Assembly (NCBI GenBank): GCA_963575745.1
Contig: CAUYUJ010019926.1
Span: 7,501 to 52,500 of the forward strand
DNA: 45,000 nucleotides
From: Prorocentrum cordatum
Lineage: Eukaryota > Sar > Dinophyceae > Prorocentrales > Prorocentraceae
Reading direction: 5' to 3'
This document shows, piece by piece, positions 1 to 9,613 of the stretch (position 1 is the first letter of the stretch; each line of letters starts with the position of its first letter). A program made the position numbers and the translations under genes. A model generated the notes under the pieces. It saw only the letters and a list, made by a program, of their open reading frames with translations, had not been told where the DNA came from and did not search any database.

Positions 1-977
1 GGGACCGTCCACAAAAAGATTCAGGATGAAACGCCATGATGAAACCAGACTTTTTCGGACACAGCCGTCAACAGCAGGCGTCCAGATTCTTGCCGCGAGG
101 TGCCAAGGCGCCCCGTGATAGTTCAGACAGCTCTAGGGCCGCTGGCGATGCGATGCGATGAAACACCTGTCCTGGGGAAGGGGTTCAGACGTCTTGGTGC
201 GACGTGAGAAATTCACGGCGTCGGGGGTCTGGGTCCCTGCGCCCCTCCCTCCCTCCTTCCTCCCTCCTCCCTCTTCCCCGACTCCTTTTCCTGCTCTCCC
301 CCTTCCCCCCTGTCAATTGTGCAGAAGAGTCTCCCGATCGGGGCCCTGCCACCTGTGTACGAGCGAGGGAGTGGATCGGCCTGCTGCTGCCTGAGGACTC
401 CCTCCTGAATACCATCTACGGCTTCGGGGACAACAATCCTGACGCCATCGCTCGCATCCAGAGGCACCGCGCTCGATGCAACCGGACAAAGGGGGCCAGA
501 GCGGAATCGTACGGAAGAGAGGTACAGTCGAAACCGATGGTGTTGATGGGTAACCTTCCCGAGGTGCCCGTTCATCCGTGCCTTTTTCTTGAGCCACCCT
601 TGGCCACTCTCGATGACCCGACGCGCTCGACAAAAACTTGAACGCGGGCGTCTAAGGGTCGAATGAGGGATCGACTACATCACCCCACAAGTTCTTTCCC
701 TCGTCGAACCCATGGAAACTGCGTCCAACTTTCTGGTAGGTGCGTATTCGTCTACAGACACGGCGCGAAAATGACTCCTGGGGTGAACCAATTCTGTAGT
801 CCCAGACCCCCGACGTCGTGATTTTTGCACGGCGTCGGCCCCCAGAGGCCTGGACCCCTTCTCCGGGACCCGCCTCTCATCCCGCGCCGTTTTCTTGAGG
901 GTCCCGGGGCCCGGGAAGTGCCCCCCGGGGGCCGAAGACAGCGACGAGCCTCCCGTCGTGGCTCCCTCGCGACGCGA
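1..977. other. gene-free leading stretch
   Basis: No frame here gives a recognisable protein domain. Short open frames occur on both strands, but they overlap each other and are pyrimidine- or purine-biased shadows. A C/T-rich patch lies at about 238-310. Nothing else could be assigned. Confidence 0.5.
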
Positions 978-1100
978 GGGGGGGAGGAGGAGGAGGAGGA
1001 GGAGGAGGAGGAGGAGGAGGAGGAGGCGGAGGAGGAGGAGGAGGAGGAGGAGGAGGAGGAGGAGGAGGAGGAGGAGGAGAGGAGAGGAGGAGGAGGAGGG
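978..1100 (+). repeat. (GGA)n polypurine microsatellite
   Basis: Almost pure GGA/GAG trinucleotide tract with occasional GGC or GGAGA interruptions. It is the purine partner of the TCC tract at 1227-1426 on the same strand, so the two could pair as the arms of a large hairpin. Confidence 0.95.
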
Positions 1101-1226
1101 GGTCTGGGGGTCGACCCCCCCCCCCTCGAGGGAGGCTCGCCACCTTCTCGCGCATCCCCACCCATCGGTTCTGGCCGCAGCACGTGCGGCCCGGGCGGAG
1201 GGGGCGGTCCGCGCCGCGCCGCGCCG

Positions 1227-1426
1227 CTCCTCCTCCTCCTCCTCCTCCTCCTCCCTCCTCCTCCTCCTCCTCTCCTCCTCCTCCTCCTCCTCCTCTCCTC
1301 CTCCTCCTCCTCTCCTCCTCCTCCTCCCCCTCCTCCCCTCCTCCTCCTCCTCCTCCTCCGCCTCCTCCTCCTCCTCCTCCTCCTCCTCCGCCTCCTCCGC
1401 CGCCTCCTCCTCCTCCTCCTCCTCCT
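1227..1426 (+). repeat. (TCC)n polypyrimidine microsatellite
   Basis: Long TCC/CTC tract with CCG and CCC interruptions. It is complementary in composition to 978-1100. The spacer between them (1101-1226) includes the palindrome GGGGGTCGACCCCC at 1106-1119. Open frames through the tract encode only poly-Ser, poly-Pro, poly-Leu or poly-Glu and are not genes. Confidence 0.95.
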
Positions 1427-2897
1427 GGCGAGGCTGGGCGACGGCGCTCGTTGCGCTGCGAGGGCCTTGGACGGGTGCCTCCCGCTTCGCTGCAGGCAGC
1501 GCGCCTGGCAAGGGGGCGCGCCTTCATCTGGGGTCACTCCTGCGTCCTTGCCTCCGCGGCCCGTCCTCTGCCGTTTTCGCTGGTCGCCCGCCGACCAAAA
1601 AGTCCCAGCTTCGGCCTCCAAGGGTCTTGCGTTCTTGCCACCCGTCCTCGAGACACGTTTTGGTCGTATCCCCTCAGATCTGGGCGCTGCAGTTTTTTCA
1701 CACCCGGCGTTTTCGCCAGGCTTCGATCCCGGGGGTCCTCACACATCGATCCGGCTCGAAAGATGACGCAGAAAGATGGGGCCGGGGCTCCGGTCGTGAA
1801 TTTAGCTGCGATATTGTACTTTTTTCGCAGCGTCGGATCTCAGGGTCTGTGCGCAGGAGCAGGGTCGCGTTATTCTTGTTCCCCTTCCCCCGTCCTCCTG
1901 ATCCCCTCTGGGCCTCTCCCGCATTCTCCTCCTGGTCCTCCCTCTGGTTTGCCCTTCGTAGTCGTCGTGGCAGTCCTCCTCCTCCTCCTCCTGCTCCTCC
2001 TTCTCGTCCATCTTCCTTAAAACACGAATCAACACAAAAAACAAAACGTTTTGAAGATGCGTGGCTTTAACAAGGCGAAGCAGCAGCCGAAGGAGGATTC
2101 GCGTTCTCCGTGAGCCAGATGGCTAGGGGTGTGCGCTGGTGGGCTTCGTGCGCTAGGCAGCTGAGCTTTCGCGCGCACTGCTGACCGACCGACGGTGCAG
2201 GCAGAGGAGAAGGAGGCGCAGAATTCTGAGAAGGGGGAGGGCGGAGGAGGGTGGACCACGGGTCTAGATAGCACGAACGGCTGCGGGCAGCCCAAGAGGG
2301 CGCTCCCTGACCAGGTGCGGCCCCACTCGACCCGGGTTGGGCATACCTTGCCCTCGCTCTCCCGGTCGGAGCTCCTCGGGCTGCGCACGAGCCGTGCTGC
2401 GAGGGAGCACGTGGCCACGACCGCTCACCGCCCGAGCGGCCCAGCACGACCACCGTTCCTGGCGCCACCCTCGCGGGGACCTCGTGGCGCGCCGCGCCGC
2501 GCCGCGCCGGCCGCGGCCACGCAGCCGTCGCCGGCTGCCGGCCCCGTGGGCGCGACGGGCGGGGGAAGCCTCCGCGCACGGCCAGGCAGGCCGGGAGGAG
2601 CTCGCCGGTCCGCCGAGCTCCAGGGTGAGGCTGCGCTCTGAAGCGTCAGTGAGGGCCAGCTGCAGCGAGAGCCGACGCGCCCCTGCCGCGGCCGCGGCCG
2701 CGGCCGCGCGCCGGCAGGAGGCGCCGGTGTCGTGGCGCAGGTGTCCGTCTCTGACGCCGAGGTCAAGGCTGATCTCGAGGGCCTGCCCGTGGCGGCATCT
2801 GCAGCCGCCACGGACTCGCAGAGGGTGAGCTGGTTGCCGTTCGTCCTGGAGGCTGACGAGCCCCGCGCGCCAAGCTCGACGTGCGCTTCTACCCGAT
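1427..2897. other. GC-rich stretch without recognised gene
   Basis: Several overlapping open frames exist on both strands, but none shows a known motif and their compositions mirror each other. Minor features are a CCT run at about 1974-2008 and an alternating GCCGCG run near 2684-2711. I see no supported gene. Confidence 0.4.
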
Positions 2898-2975
2898 GAG
2901 CAGGAGGAGCAGGAGCAGGGGCAGGAGCAGGAGCAGAAAAAGGAGCAGGGGCAGGAGGAGGAGGAGGAGGAGGCC
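2898..2975 (+). repeat. AGGAGCAGGGGC-type purine minisatellite
   Basis: Short degenerate tandem repeat of AGGAGC and AGGGGC units ending in GGAGGAGGAGG. Frames across it give Arg/Ser-rich peptides on + and Ala/Pro/Cys-rich peptides on -. Confidence 0.8.
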
Positions 2976-3229
2976 CCCAGAAGAGCTCGGTGAACCCCAT
3001 GGCCCACGGAGGCTTCTCCGGCGGGACCGCAGTGCGAGGCACGTGCGTCAAGATGTTGTTGACAGTTCGAGGGGTAATTATAGAGGAATCTTGTACGGAA
3101 TTCAAGTTCAAATGTATTCTGTCAGTCTTCGTAGGTGACGGCTCAATTTGTGAGGGTACTTCAGACGAGAGCCCGGCTCTTGAAGGTACGTCGAATTCGG
3201 AAGCTCGCTGAACGCATTCTTTCGAATGT

Positions 3230-3943
3230 TGATGTTTGCAGCGACGCGAGTCGCCACACCGAGTTCGACATCCAACGCCCGAGCTCAACATATCAATGTT
3301 CTGGAGGGTGTCTCAGGCAAAAGCTTCACTTCTGAGAACCAACGTAATAGCGCAACTCCTCCAATATTCCCATAGCGCCACGATACGTCTCAGGCGAAAC
3401 GCTCCCCCCATGTTGGATATCTGATGCCCGATGTCCAACATATGGTTCTTCTGAGGATGTCTCAGGCGAAATCTTCACTTATGATACCCAGCGTCGTAAA
3501 ACAACTCCCTCAACATTCCCATGCTGTGGGTATCTTTAGATATATCCGACGCCACGCTTCTGAGGATGTCGCTCATTCGAGAGCGGTTGTATCAAGAACC
3601 AGCGTCGAACGGCAACTCCTCCAACATCCCCACGGTGTGAGGACGTCTCGGGCGACCCCCCCCTCCCCGCACCATTTTGGACATCCGACGCCCGATCTAC
3701 AGCATTTCAGTCTTTTGAGGATGTCCCATTTGCAAGTTCCATGTTTGAGAACCGACGTCGTAAAACAACTCCAACATCCCAACTTTGTGAGAATGTCTCA
3801 GGCCGAACGCTCTTCCATACCGTGTTGGATATCCGAGGCCTGATCTCCAACATCTCATGTTTCTGCTGTCGTTTGAGGCGAAAGCCTCATGTTTGAGAAC
3901 GAGCGTCGAACAGCAACTCCTTCAACATCCCCATGTTGTGAGG
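3230..3943 (+). repeat. about 148-bp degenerate tandem repeat array
   Basis: The anchor segment (GAGAACC-ACGTCG-AAACAACTCC) recurs near 3340, 3487, 3597, 3750 and 3898. Spacing is 147, 110, 153 and 148 bp, so the unit is about 148 bp with one shortened copy. Each unit also carries a variant of CAACATCCCCATGTTGTGAG followed by GATGTCTCAGGCGAA. The array stops at the spliced-leader relic at 3944. A single further copy lies at 24866-24935. Confidence 0.85.
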
Positions 3944-3965
3944 TCCGTAGCCATTCTGACTAAAG
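3944..3965 (+). other. relic dinoflagellate spliced leader (19/22)
   Basis: Matches the 22-nt dinoflagellate SL except for three substitutions (positions 13, 16 and 19). It lies about 100 bp upstream of the first recognisable 14-3-3 codons. SL sequence is added to mRNA only by trans-splicing, so a genomic copy here marks a reverse-transcribed mature mRNA. Confidence 0.8.
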
Positions 3966-4014
3966 AAATCCTGGCTGAAGGCCAGACGTTTCCGATCAGT
4001 TCGGAGATCGCAGC

Positions 4015-4790
4015 GGCCGCGAGTCTGCAACGCAGCGCCAGCCGTAGAGACGGTACGCCGCGATAAGGCGGTACACTTTGCGAAGCTTGCAGGGCAGGTG
4101 GGGCGCTACGACGAGATGGCGGCTCACATGGAGGCAGTGGGGAAGTCGGCTGACGAGCTCTTGGCTGAGGACCGCAATCTCCTGTCCGCTGCCTACAAGA
4201 GCGCCCGTGGCGTCGCTCTGCATGGCATGTCATCGCCAGCGTGGAGCAAAAGGAGATCAGCAAGAATGGCGAGGAGAATCTACAGCATTCGCCAAGGAGT
4301 ATTCCCAAACATGGAGTTCGAAATCGGCGACATTTCTAGGAAGATCCTTGCTGTCATGCACAGCCGTCTCGTCGAGAAGGCAACGACGGGCGAATCGAAG
4401 GTCTTGTACCAAACGATGGACAACTATCGCTACATTGCCGAATACACCACTTGCGATGACAAGACGAAGGTTGCGAATTATGCCATGAGTGCTTACCTCG
4501 AGGCGCAAAAGAGGGTGCCACCAAGGACTTGACAGTGACGCACTCGTTTCGCCTCGGCCTTGCTCTAAACTTCACCGTGTTCCAGTTTGAGGTGTTGGAG
4601 AAACCAGATGAGGCCTGGAAGATGGCGGTCACCGCTTTCAGGGGTGCAATCGCCGAGCTCGACAACGTCGCAGAAGACTTGTACAAGGACTCCACCCTCG
4701 CCATACAGCTGTTTCGCGACAAGTTGAAGCTCTGGACCTCGGACCAAGGGCGAGCCCTGAGAAGGACACAGAAGCGACGCGCAGAGTCCG
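4015..4790 (+). pseudogene. 14-3-3 protein processed pseudogene
   Basis: 14-3-3 proteins are phospho-Ser/Thr-binding adaptors. Recognisable family segments, in order, are VHFAKLAGQVGRYDEM (4071-), [128 protein letters not shown] and TSDQ (to about 4745). These cover nearly the whole family fold, but the reading passes through all three frames: at least one shift around 4215, two around 4285-4310, and one near 4510 in the AAAAGAGGG segment. There are no introns, and an SL relic lies upstream at 3944-3965. Together these identify a decayed retrocopy of a trans-spliced mRNA. No intact start or end is visible. Confidence 0.9.
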
Positions 4791-4892
4791 CCAGGGCCGG
4801 CGGACGAGCGAGCTCAAGCTCGCTGGCAAGGCCTGCCCGAGAAGAGCAGAGCGCCTTCGTCTGGCGGCGAGGGCGGGTCTGTTTCGCCCCGC

Positions 4893-5036
4893 GCTGTGGA
4901 TCTCCACCGCGATCTCGGCTGGGAATCTCGGCTGGAGATTTTGGCTGGGAATGTCGGCTGGGATCGCCGCGGCGATCTCGGCTGGGGATCTCGGCCGGGG
5001 ACCTCGGCTGAGGACCTCGGTTGGGGATCTCGTCTC
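4893..5036 (+). repeat. GATCTCGGCTGGG minisatellite
   Basis: Degenerate tandem units of about 13-15 bp built on GATCTCGGCTGGG, with variants such as GACCTCGGCTGAG. The array follows the 14-3-3 pseudogene tail and appears unrelated to it. Confidence 0.8.
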
Positions 5037-5599
5037 GGGGCCCCCTCTCTCTCAATTTTTTGGCAAGGCGCCACCTCCCACGACTTTGCGGCTTGTTCCA
5101 CCACCAGCATTCACGGTTGAACAAGTCGCCGGCGATGCGCTCAGCAGGCGTCGAGGCAGGAGAGGTTCGACATCTGTTGTTTGCTACCCACGGCCGTTTC
5201 ACACAGATGGGCATGTGCACGCCGAAGTATTTACTTGTTTCTCTAATGCATCGCAAACCCAGCGTCGTCTTTCCTGCACCTTTGCGCCAGCATGCCGCCA
5301 GATGATCTCGGTGAACTTCTACTGAGTCGGTGCCAGTGAAAGATTCGACCTGCTCGTTCTCGTACTGTTTTTGCCCTTTGTCCCTACTAGCCTTGGTTCT
5401 GGGAGAGATCAATCATACATACATCACTTGCTAAGGTGTTTGTTTTGACTGCTCGTGCTTTGAGAGCCCAGCAATTTAAGTCGAGGTGCGATCACAAGGC
5501 ATAGGCCAGACGCTGCAATTCTGGTCCCCAGTTTTGCTCGCGACAGCTGCTTTCGACACGTCTCGCGGGAGCCAGGATGCACCTGGGCTCGTGGCCCGA
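5037..5599. other. unassigned stretch
   Basis: Mixed-composition sequence without a convincing coding frame, RNA gene or repeat. Short open frames on both strands have no recognisable motif. Confidence 0.4.
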
Positions 5600-6431
5600 T
5601 ATGTGTATGTATGTATGCATGCATGCATGTTTGTATGTACGTATGTACGTGTGCATGCATGCATGCATGCATGCATGTATGTATGTATGTAAGTATGTAT
5701 ATGTAGCGTACTGTAATGTAGAATGTAGACTGTAGAGTGCAGAATGTAGAATGTATAATGGAATGTAATGCCATGTAGTGTAGTGTAGTGCAGTGCAGTG
5801 TAGTGTAGTACAGTGTAGTGTAGTGTAATGTAGTGTAGTGTAGTGTTGTGTATGTATGCACGTATGTATGTATGTATGCATGTATATGAAATTTTGTATA
5901 TACAGACATGCATATGCATACATATATAGGTACACGCATATGTGTATACGTATATGTAACTGTATATGTATGTGTATATGCATATGTATATGTATGTGTA
6001 TGTGTGTATGTATGTGTATACGCATATGAACAGGTACATGTCTATGTATATGTATATGCATATGCATATGCATATGCACATGTATGTGTGCATGCACATA
6101 GGTGTGCATATATATGTATATACGCATGCCTGTATATGCATATGTGTACGTATATGAATATATGTACATGTGCATGTACATGTAAGTGCGTAAGTATATA
6201 TGTTTGCATGCAGGTATGCATGCATATCTGTATGCATTCATATTTGTAGTATGTATGTATGTATGTACATAGGTAGGTCGGTAGGTAGATATGTATGTAT
6301 GTATGTATGCATGTATAGATGTATGCATGTACAGATGTATGCATATTTGTGTAAATATATGTATGTAAGTATGTATGTATGTACGTATGTATGTATGTAT
6401 GTATGCATGTGTATGTATGCATGTATGTATG

Positions 6432-6476
<45 letters not shown>

Positions 6477-6500
6477 GTATATGTATATGTATGTGAGCAG

Positions 6501-6532
<32 letters not shown>

Positions 6533-6681
6533 TTATATATATATATGTATATATATGTTGATGTATATGTATATGTATATGTATATATATATATGTATAT
6601 GTATGTGTATGTATGAATGTATGTATGTTTGTATGTATGGATGTATGTATGTATGTATGCATGTATGTATGTATGTGTGTG

Positions 6682-6713
<32 letters not shown>

Positions 6714-6752
6714 TGTATGTATGCATATACATATTCCTATTTGTATATTTTT
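5600..6752 (+). repeat. TATG/GTATAT compound microsatellite
   Basis: AT-rich simple repeat of more than 1.1 kb with internal zones: GTAT and GCAT tetranucleotides (5600-5705), a TGTAG/TGCAG pentamer zone (about 5705-5855), mixed ATGTAT and GTATAT hexamers (5860-6250), GTAT tetramers (6240-6430), GTATAT hexamers (6430-6600) and GTAT tetramers to 6730. Open frames in all directions encode Tyr/Met/Val/Cys or His/Thr/Ile repeats and are artefacts. Confidence 0.95.
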
Positions 6753-6923
6753 ACAGGGCCGGGGACCCCCAAAAAGCGGCACACGGTGCCCCCCCCCCCA
6801 AAACGAATTTCGGCCTCCCCGAGCCTCTGGGGCGCTCCTGCAGAGTGCTTCCGTGGATCTCCGGTCCTCCTGGACCCCCCAGGCAGGTCTGTCCTGCGAG
6901 TCCGACGCGAAAAAAGAAGCTTC

Positions 6924-7071
6924 CACGACGGCCAAAGAGGGCCCCGAGACACCCAAAGATCGGCCCAAGACGCCCAATATGGGCCCAAGACTGCCCAACA
7001 GGCCTCCAAGACGCCCCAAGAGACCCCCAAGAGGCCTCCCAAGAGACCCCCAAGAGGCCTCCCAGACGTTG
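6924..7071 (+). repeat. CCAAGAGGCC-family repeat block
   Basis: Degenerate short-period repeat of CCAAGAGGCC, CCCAAGACG and similar words. The same family occurs at 7690-8128, 16368-16480, 16930-18230 (inverted), 18320-18725, 19735-20075 and 23690-24270. This block lacks a clear leader segment. Confidence 0.85.
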
Positions 7072-7496
7072 CAGTGTTCAAGCAGTTTCCTTGGCACTCA
7101 ATTTCAGCAGACACTATCAATTATGTAAAGAAGTTCATTTGGCAAGACGGCGTGGCTGATTGGCATTTTGCGTTCCCTTTCCTATACCTCAACAAGACCT
7201 GGCCGGCCATCGTTCAGAAGTTCATTATCAAATCCACGAGCGGGCCATATTCGGGCCCAGGATGGAGCCCCGACATGGTTTGGCATTTTCCTCAGCCTTT
7301 CGCTCCGGTTGGTAATGTTGTCAATTTTACGTCTGTCGTTGTCCGGTCACCCATCTCGGCCAATTGCGATCACATCGACGACGAGACCCTCCGCAACGAC
7401 TGCAAGCTGAAGTGCCGAACATGCAAGGATAATTGGCCTTTAGCACTAGAGTGCCAGGCTTGCAAGGGCATATGTTACTTTATGGAGAAGCATTGA
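7072..7496 (+). CDS. hypothetical ORF fragment, possible retrocopy
   Basis: The frame opens inside the upstream repeat, so its start is not real. From about 7075 it becomes mixed-composition and protein-like (WQDGVADWHFAFPFLYLNK). It ends in a cysteine-rich tail containing CKLKCRTC and CQACKGIC, which could be a zinc-binding ribbon. The stop is TGA at 7494-7496. About 165 bp of ordinary sequence follows, then a 13-A run at 7662-7674, where CCAAGAGGCC-type sequence resumes. ORF, UTR-like segment and poly(A) run together suggest a 5'-truncated cDNA insertion. I do not recognise the protein family; it could also be a host exon. Confidence 0.35.
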
Positions 7497-7661
7497 AGGG
7501 CGCCTCCCAGTGGAGGATCATTACAGACCGACCTCTCTGCACTCATTTTCCGTTTGCCTCGTACCTTCTTCTTTTGATGCGGAGTGGCTTATGAACTTCC
7601 GCCAGGCTTATCGGGCAATGGCCGTGGACCCTCGAGGACGTCCGAAATGTGATGGATTTGC

Positions 7662-7674
7662 AAAAAAAAAAAAA
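7662..7674 (+). other. A13 run, possible retrocopy poly(A) tail
   Basis: Thirteen consecutive adenines, the longest A-run noticed in the window. It lies at the boundary between the mixed-composition segment 7075-7661 and the returning repeat family. No clear target-site duplication was found. Confidence 0.5.
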
Positions 7675-7689
7675 GAGAGCCCCGAGAGG

Positions 7690-8128
7690 CTGAAATGGTT
7701 GATTTTCCTATGTGTTTTCCTATGTTTTTGGCCTTCTCGCTTTTTCCGCTTCCCCACGCTCCAACACGGCCCAAGAGGCTCCCTAGATCGCCCCAGTACT
7801 GCCCAAGAGGCCCCCAAGAAGGCCCCAACACGGTCCAGGAGGGCTCCGAGACCGCCCAAGAGGCGCCCAAGGCGGCCCAAGAGAGCACCAAGACGGCCCC
7901 AAGAGAAGCCCAAGAGGGCGCCCAAAAATTCAAAACTGAGCTTTCCGCCGCGAGAGGCCCCGAGAGGCCCCAAGAAAGCCCCATGAGGCCCCAAGAGGCT
8001 CCCCAGAGGCCCCAAGGAGCCCCCAAGAGGTCCCCAAGAGGCCCCAAAAAGATCCCAAGAGGCCCACAAACAGCCCCCAAGAGGCTTCAAAACTGCCTCC
8101 CAGAGGCCCCCGAGAGGCGTACCACGAG
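7690..8128 (+). repeat. CCAAGAGGCC-family repeat with leader
   Basis: Starts with the family leader: a T-rich segment, then CTTTTTCCGCTTCCCCACGC. About 380 bp of degenerate CCAAGAGGCC words follow, including the family landmark GAGCTTTCCGCCGCGAGAGG near 7940-7960. Orientation matches the copies at 18320, 19735 and 23690. Confidence 0.85.
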
Positions 8129-8170
8129 TTCCCAACACGGCGGTCTCCTCCTCTCATTATCCCTTCTCTT

Positions 8171-8250
8171 TGTCGTCGCCTTCTTCGTCGTCGTCGTTGT
8201 CCTCGTCCCCATCCTCTTCCTCGTCTTCATCCTCCTCCTCCTCCTCCTCC
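8171..8250 (+). repeat. polypyrimidine tract ending in (TCC)n
   Basis: CTT/GTC/CCT-rich tract ending in a pure CCT run from 8230 that abuts the spliced leader at 8251 directly. The SL itself begins TCC, so the exact junction is ambiguous by microhomology. Confidence 0.9.
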
Positions 8251-8272
8251 TCCGTAGCCATTTTGGCTCAAG
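8251..8272 (+). other. exact dinoflagellate spliced-leader sequence
   Basis: All 22 nt match the dinoflagellate SL, from TCCGTAGCC to GGCTCAAG. It has no SL-RNA body or Sm site behind it: ATG follows at once at 8273, and LINE ORF1 begins 147 nt downstream. It is therefore a retroposed SL marking the 5' end of LINE A rather than an SL RNA gene. The upstream pyrimidine tract plus the terminal AG of the SL also looks like a trans-splice acceptor. Confidence 0.92.
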
Positions 8273-8418
8273 ATGTCCGACTGGGGGGGCTGCAAGCCTC
8301 CAGGCGGAAGGGATACCGCTAGTCCGCGGCCAGCCTCCAGTTTTCCTGTGAGCTCCTGGGGGAGCGCCATCCGCTTAATCTACTTGATTGCCGCGGCGGT
8401 GCTTGTGAGCTGTGCAGC

Positions 8419-9603
8419 ATGGCGGCCAGGCGTGCCCCTTGGGCGGCGGGCAGCAATGGCGGGAGCAGGCCACCTCAGGGCGGTCCGGTCGGCAGCGGCT
8501 ATGTGCGCGACAAGCCCGACTGGTTCTGCTGCAAGGACGGCTGCAAGAATGCGAAGGGTGAGCGCTGGTGGAACCCTGGCTCTTCCCTGTGGTGTACAAA
8601 ATGCAAGCTGCACAAGGGCGCCTGTTTCGACAGCAACCGCCCAGCAGGAGGAGGCACCCCCTCGACGCGGGCGCCCAGTGTGGCCGACAGTCGAGCGGAG
8701 GCGAAGTACAATAAGTTCTACGAGGACAAGATTGCGGCGCTGGAGCAAGAGCTGCGCAGCAAGTCCTCGCAGGATGGCGACATGGAGACCGATGGCTCAG
8801 CAGTCGAGGCCCCAGCTGCAGGTGCTGCCGCGCTGCGGAAGCGCGCCGACAAGCTGGCGGCGGAGATCAAGCTGCTCAAGGGCCGCGACGACGAGGGTGG
8901 CATCTACAAGAGTGTCATCGAGACCTTCCAGACGGAGCTGGACGAGCTGCGGAAGAAGCTGCATGACGCCAAGCCCGCGGACGCCAAGCTCCAGATCGCC
9001 CGTCGGGAAGTCAGGAAGAAGGAGACCGCCCTGGCCAAGGCGGGCGACAAGCTGGCGCAGCAGGAGGAGGCGGTCGCAGCAGCGCAGCTGCGCCTGCAGG
9101 AGCTCAAGACCCAGCGGGAGCAGTGCGAGGCCGAGCTCGGCCGTGCCAAGGCCGTGGTGCACGAGCTGGTGGCTGCTGACGCTGCTCAGGCTGGCCCAGC
9201 TGCTGATGGAGGCAGCGAGACGGGGGCGGCCGCCCACACGTTCGGCATCAACAAGGCCGCGCTGGTGGTCAAGTGCGGGGAGCGCGGCTTCGGCGACCAC
9301 GCGGAGGCGGTGTCCAAGCTCCTGGAGGAGTTGCTGCCGCAGCTGGTGGTGCCCGCGGAGCGCCAGGCTCCCCCCCCTGCAGGAGCGGCGAGCGCAGCTG
9401 CCGCTCACGCCGTGCCCAGCACCGAGGACCCCATCGGCAAGGCCTCCGAGGAGGCGTTGCGCGCCGAGCTCAATGTGCTGTGGCCCGCCGACACCGCGCC
9501 CGACATGCCGACGGACCTGGAGGAGCTGCGCGCTGTTGCTGCTCGCCTTGCCGCTAGCCCGCCCATCGGGGCTGCAGCGCGCATGCGAGCTGGACCGTAC
9601 TAA
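8419..9603 (+). CDS. LINE A ORF1: zinc-finger coiled-coil nucleic-acid-binding protein
   Basis: A 394-residue protein in the ORF1 position of LINE A, probably the RNA-binding chaperone that packages element RNA. A basic, Gly/Pro-rich N-terminus leads to a cysteine cluster (C37, C38, C42, C59, C62, C69; CCKDGC then CTKCKLHKGAC), a likely treble-clef or RanBP2-like zinc finger. From about residue 95 to 260 there is a strong Glu/Lys/Leu/Ala heptad-like region typical of a coiled coil, followed by an Ala/Pro-rich linker and a second helical region. The ATG at 8419 is chosen because it is the first in the frame carrying the zinc finger; the ATG at 8273, next to the SL, opens a different, composition-shadow frame. 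The function is inferred from position and architecture. Confidence 0.8.
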   Translation: MAARRAPWAAGSNGGSRPPQGGPVGSGYVRDKPDWFCCKDGCKNAKGERWWNPGSSLWCTKCKLHKGACFDSNRPAGGGTPSTRAPSVADSRAEAKYNKFYEDKIAALEQELRSKSSQDGDMETDGSAVEAPAAGAAALRKRADKLAAEIKLLKGRDDEGGIYKSVIETFQTELDELRKKLHDAKPADAKLQIARREVRKKETALAKAGDKLAQQEEAVAAAQLRLQELKTQREQCEAELGRAKAVVHELVAADAAQAGPAADGGSETGAAAHTFGINKAALVVKCGERGFGDHAEAVSKLLEELLPQLVVPAERQAPPPAGAASAAAAHAVPSTEDPIGKASEEALRAELNVLWPADTAPDMPTDLEELRAVAARLAASPPIGAAARMRAGPY

Positions 9604-9613
9604 CCTTGTCCTC

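Noticed and set aside
9597-9603. TACTAAC branch-site-like word at the end of ORF1
   Set aside because: It coincides with the ORF1 stop codon, and no intron boundaries or coding discontinuity support splicing there.
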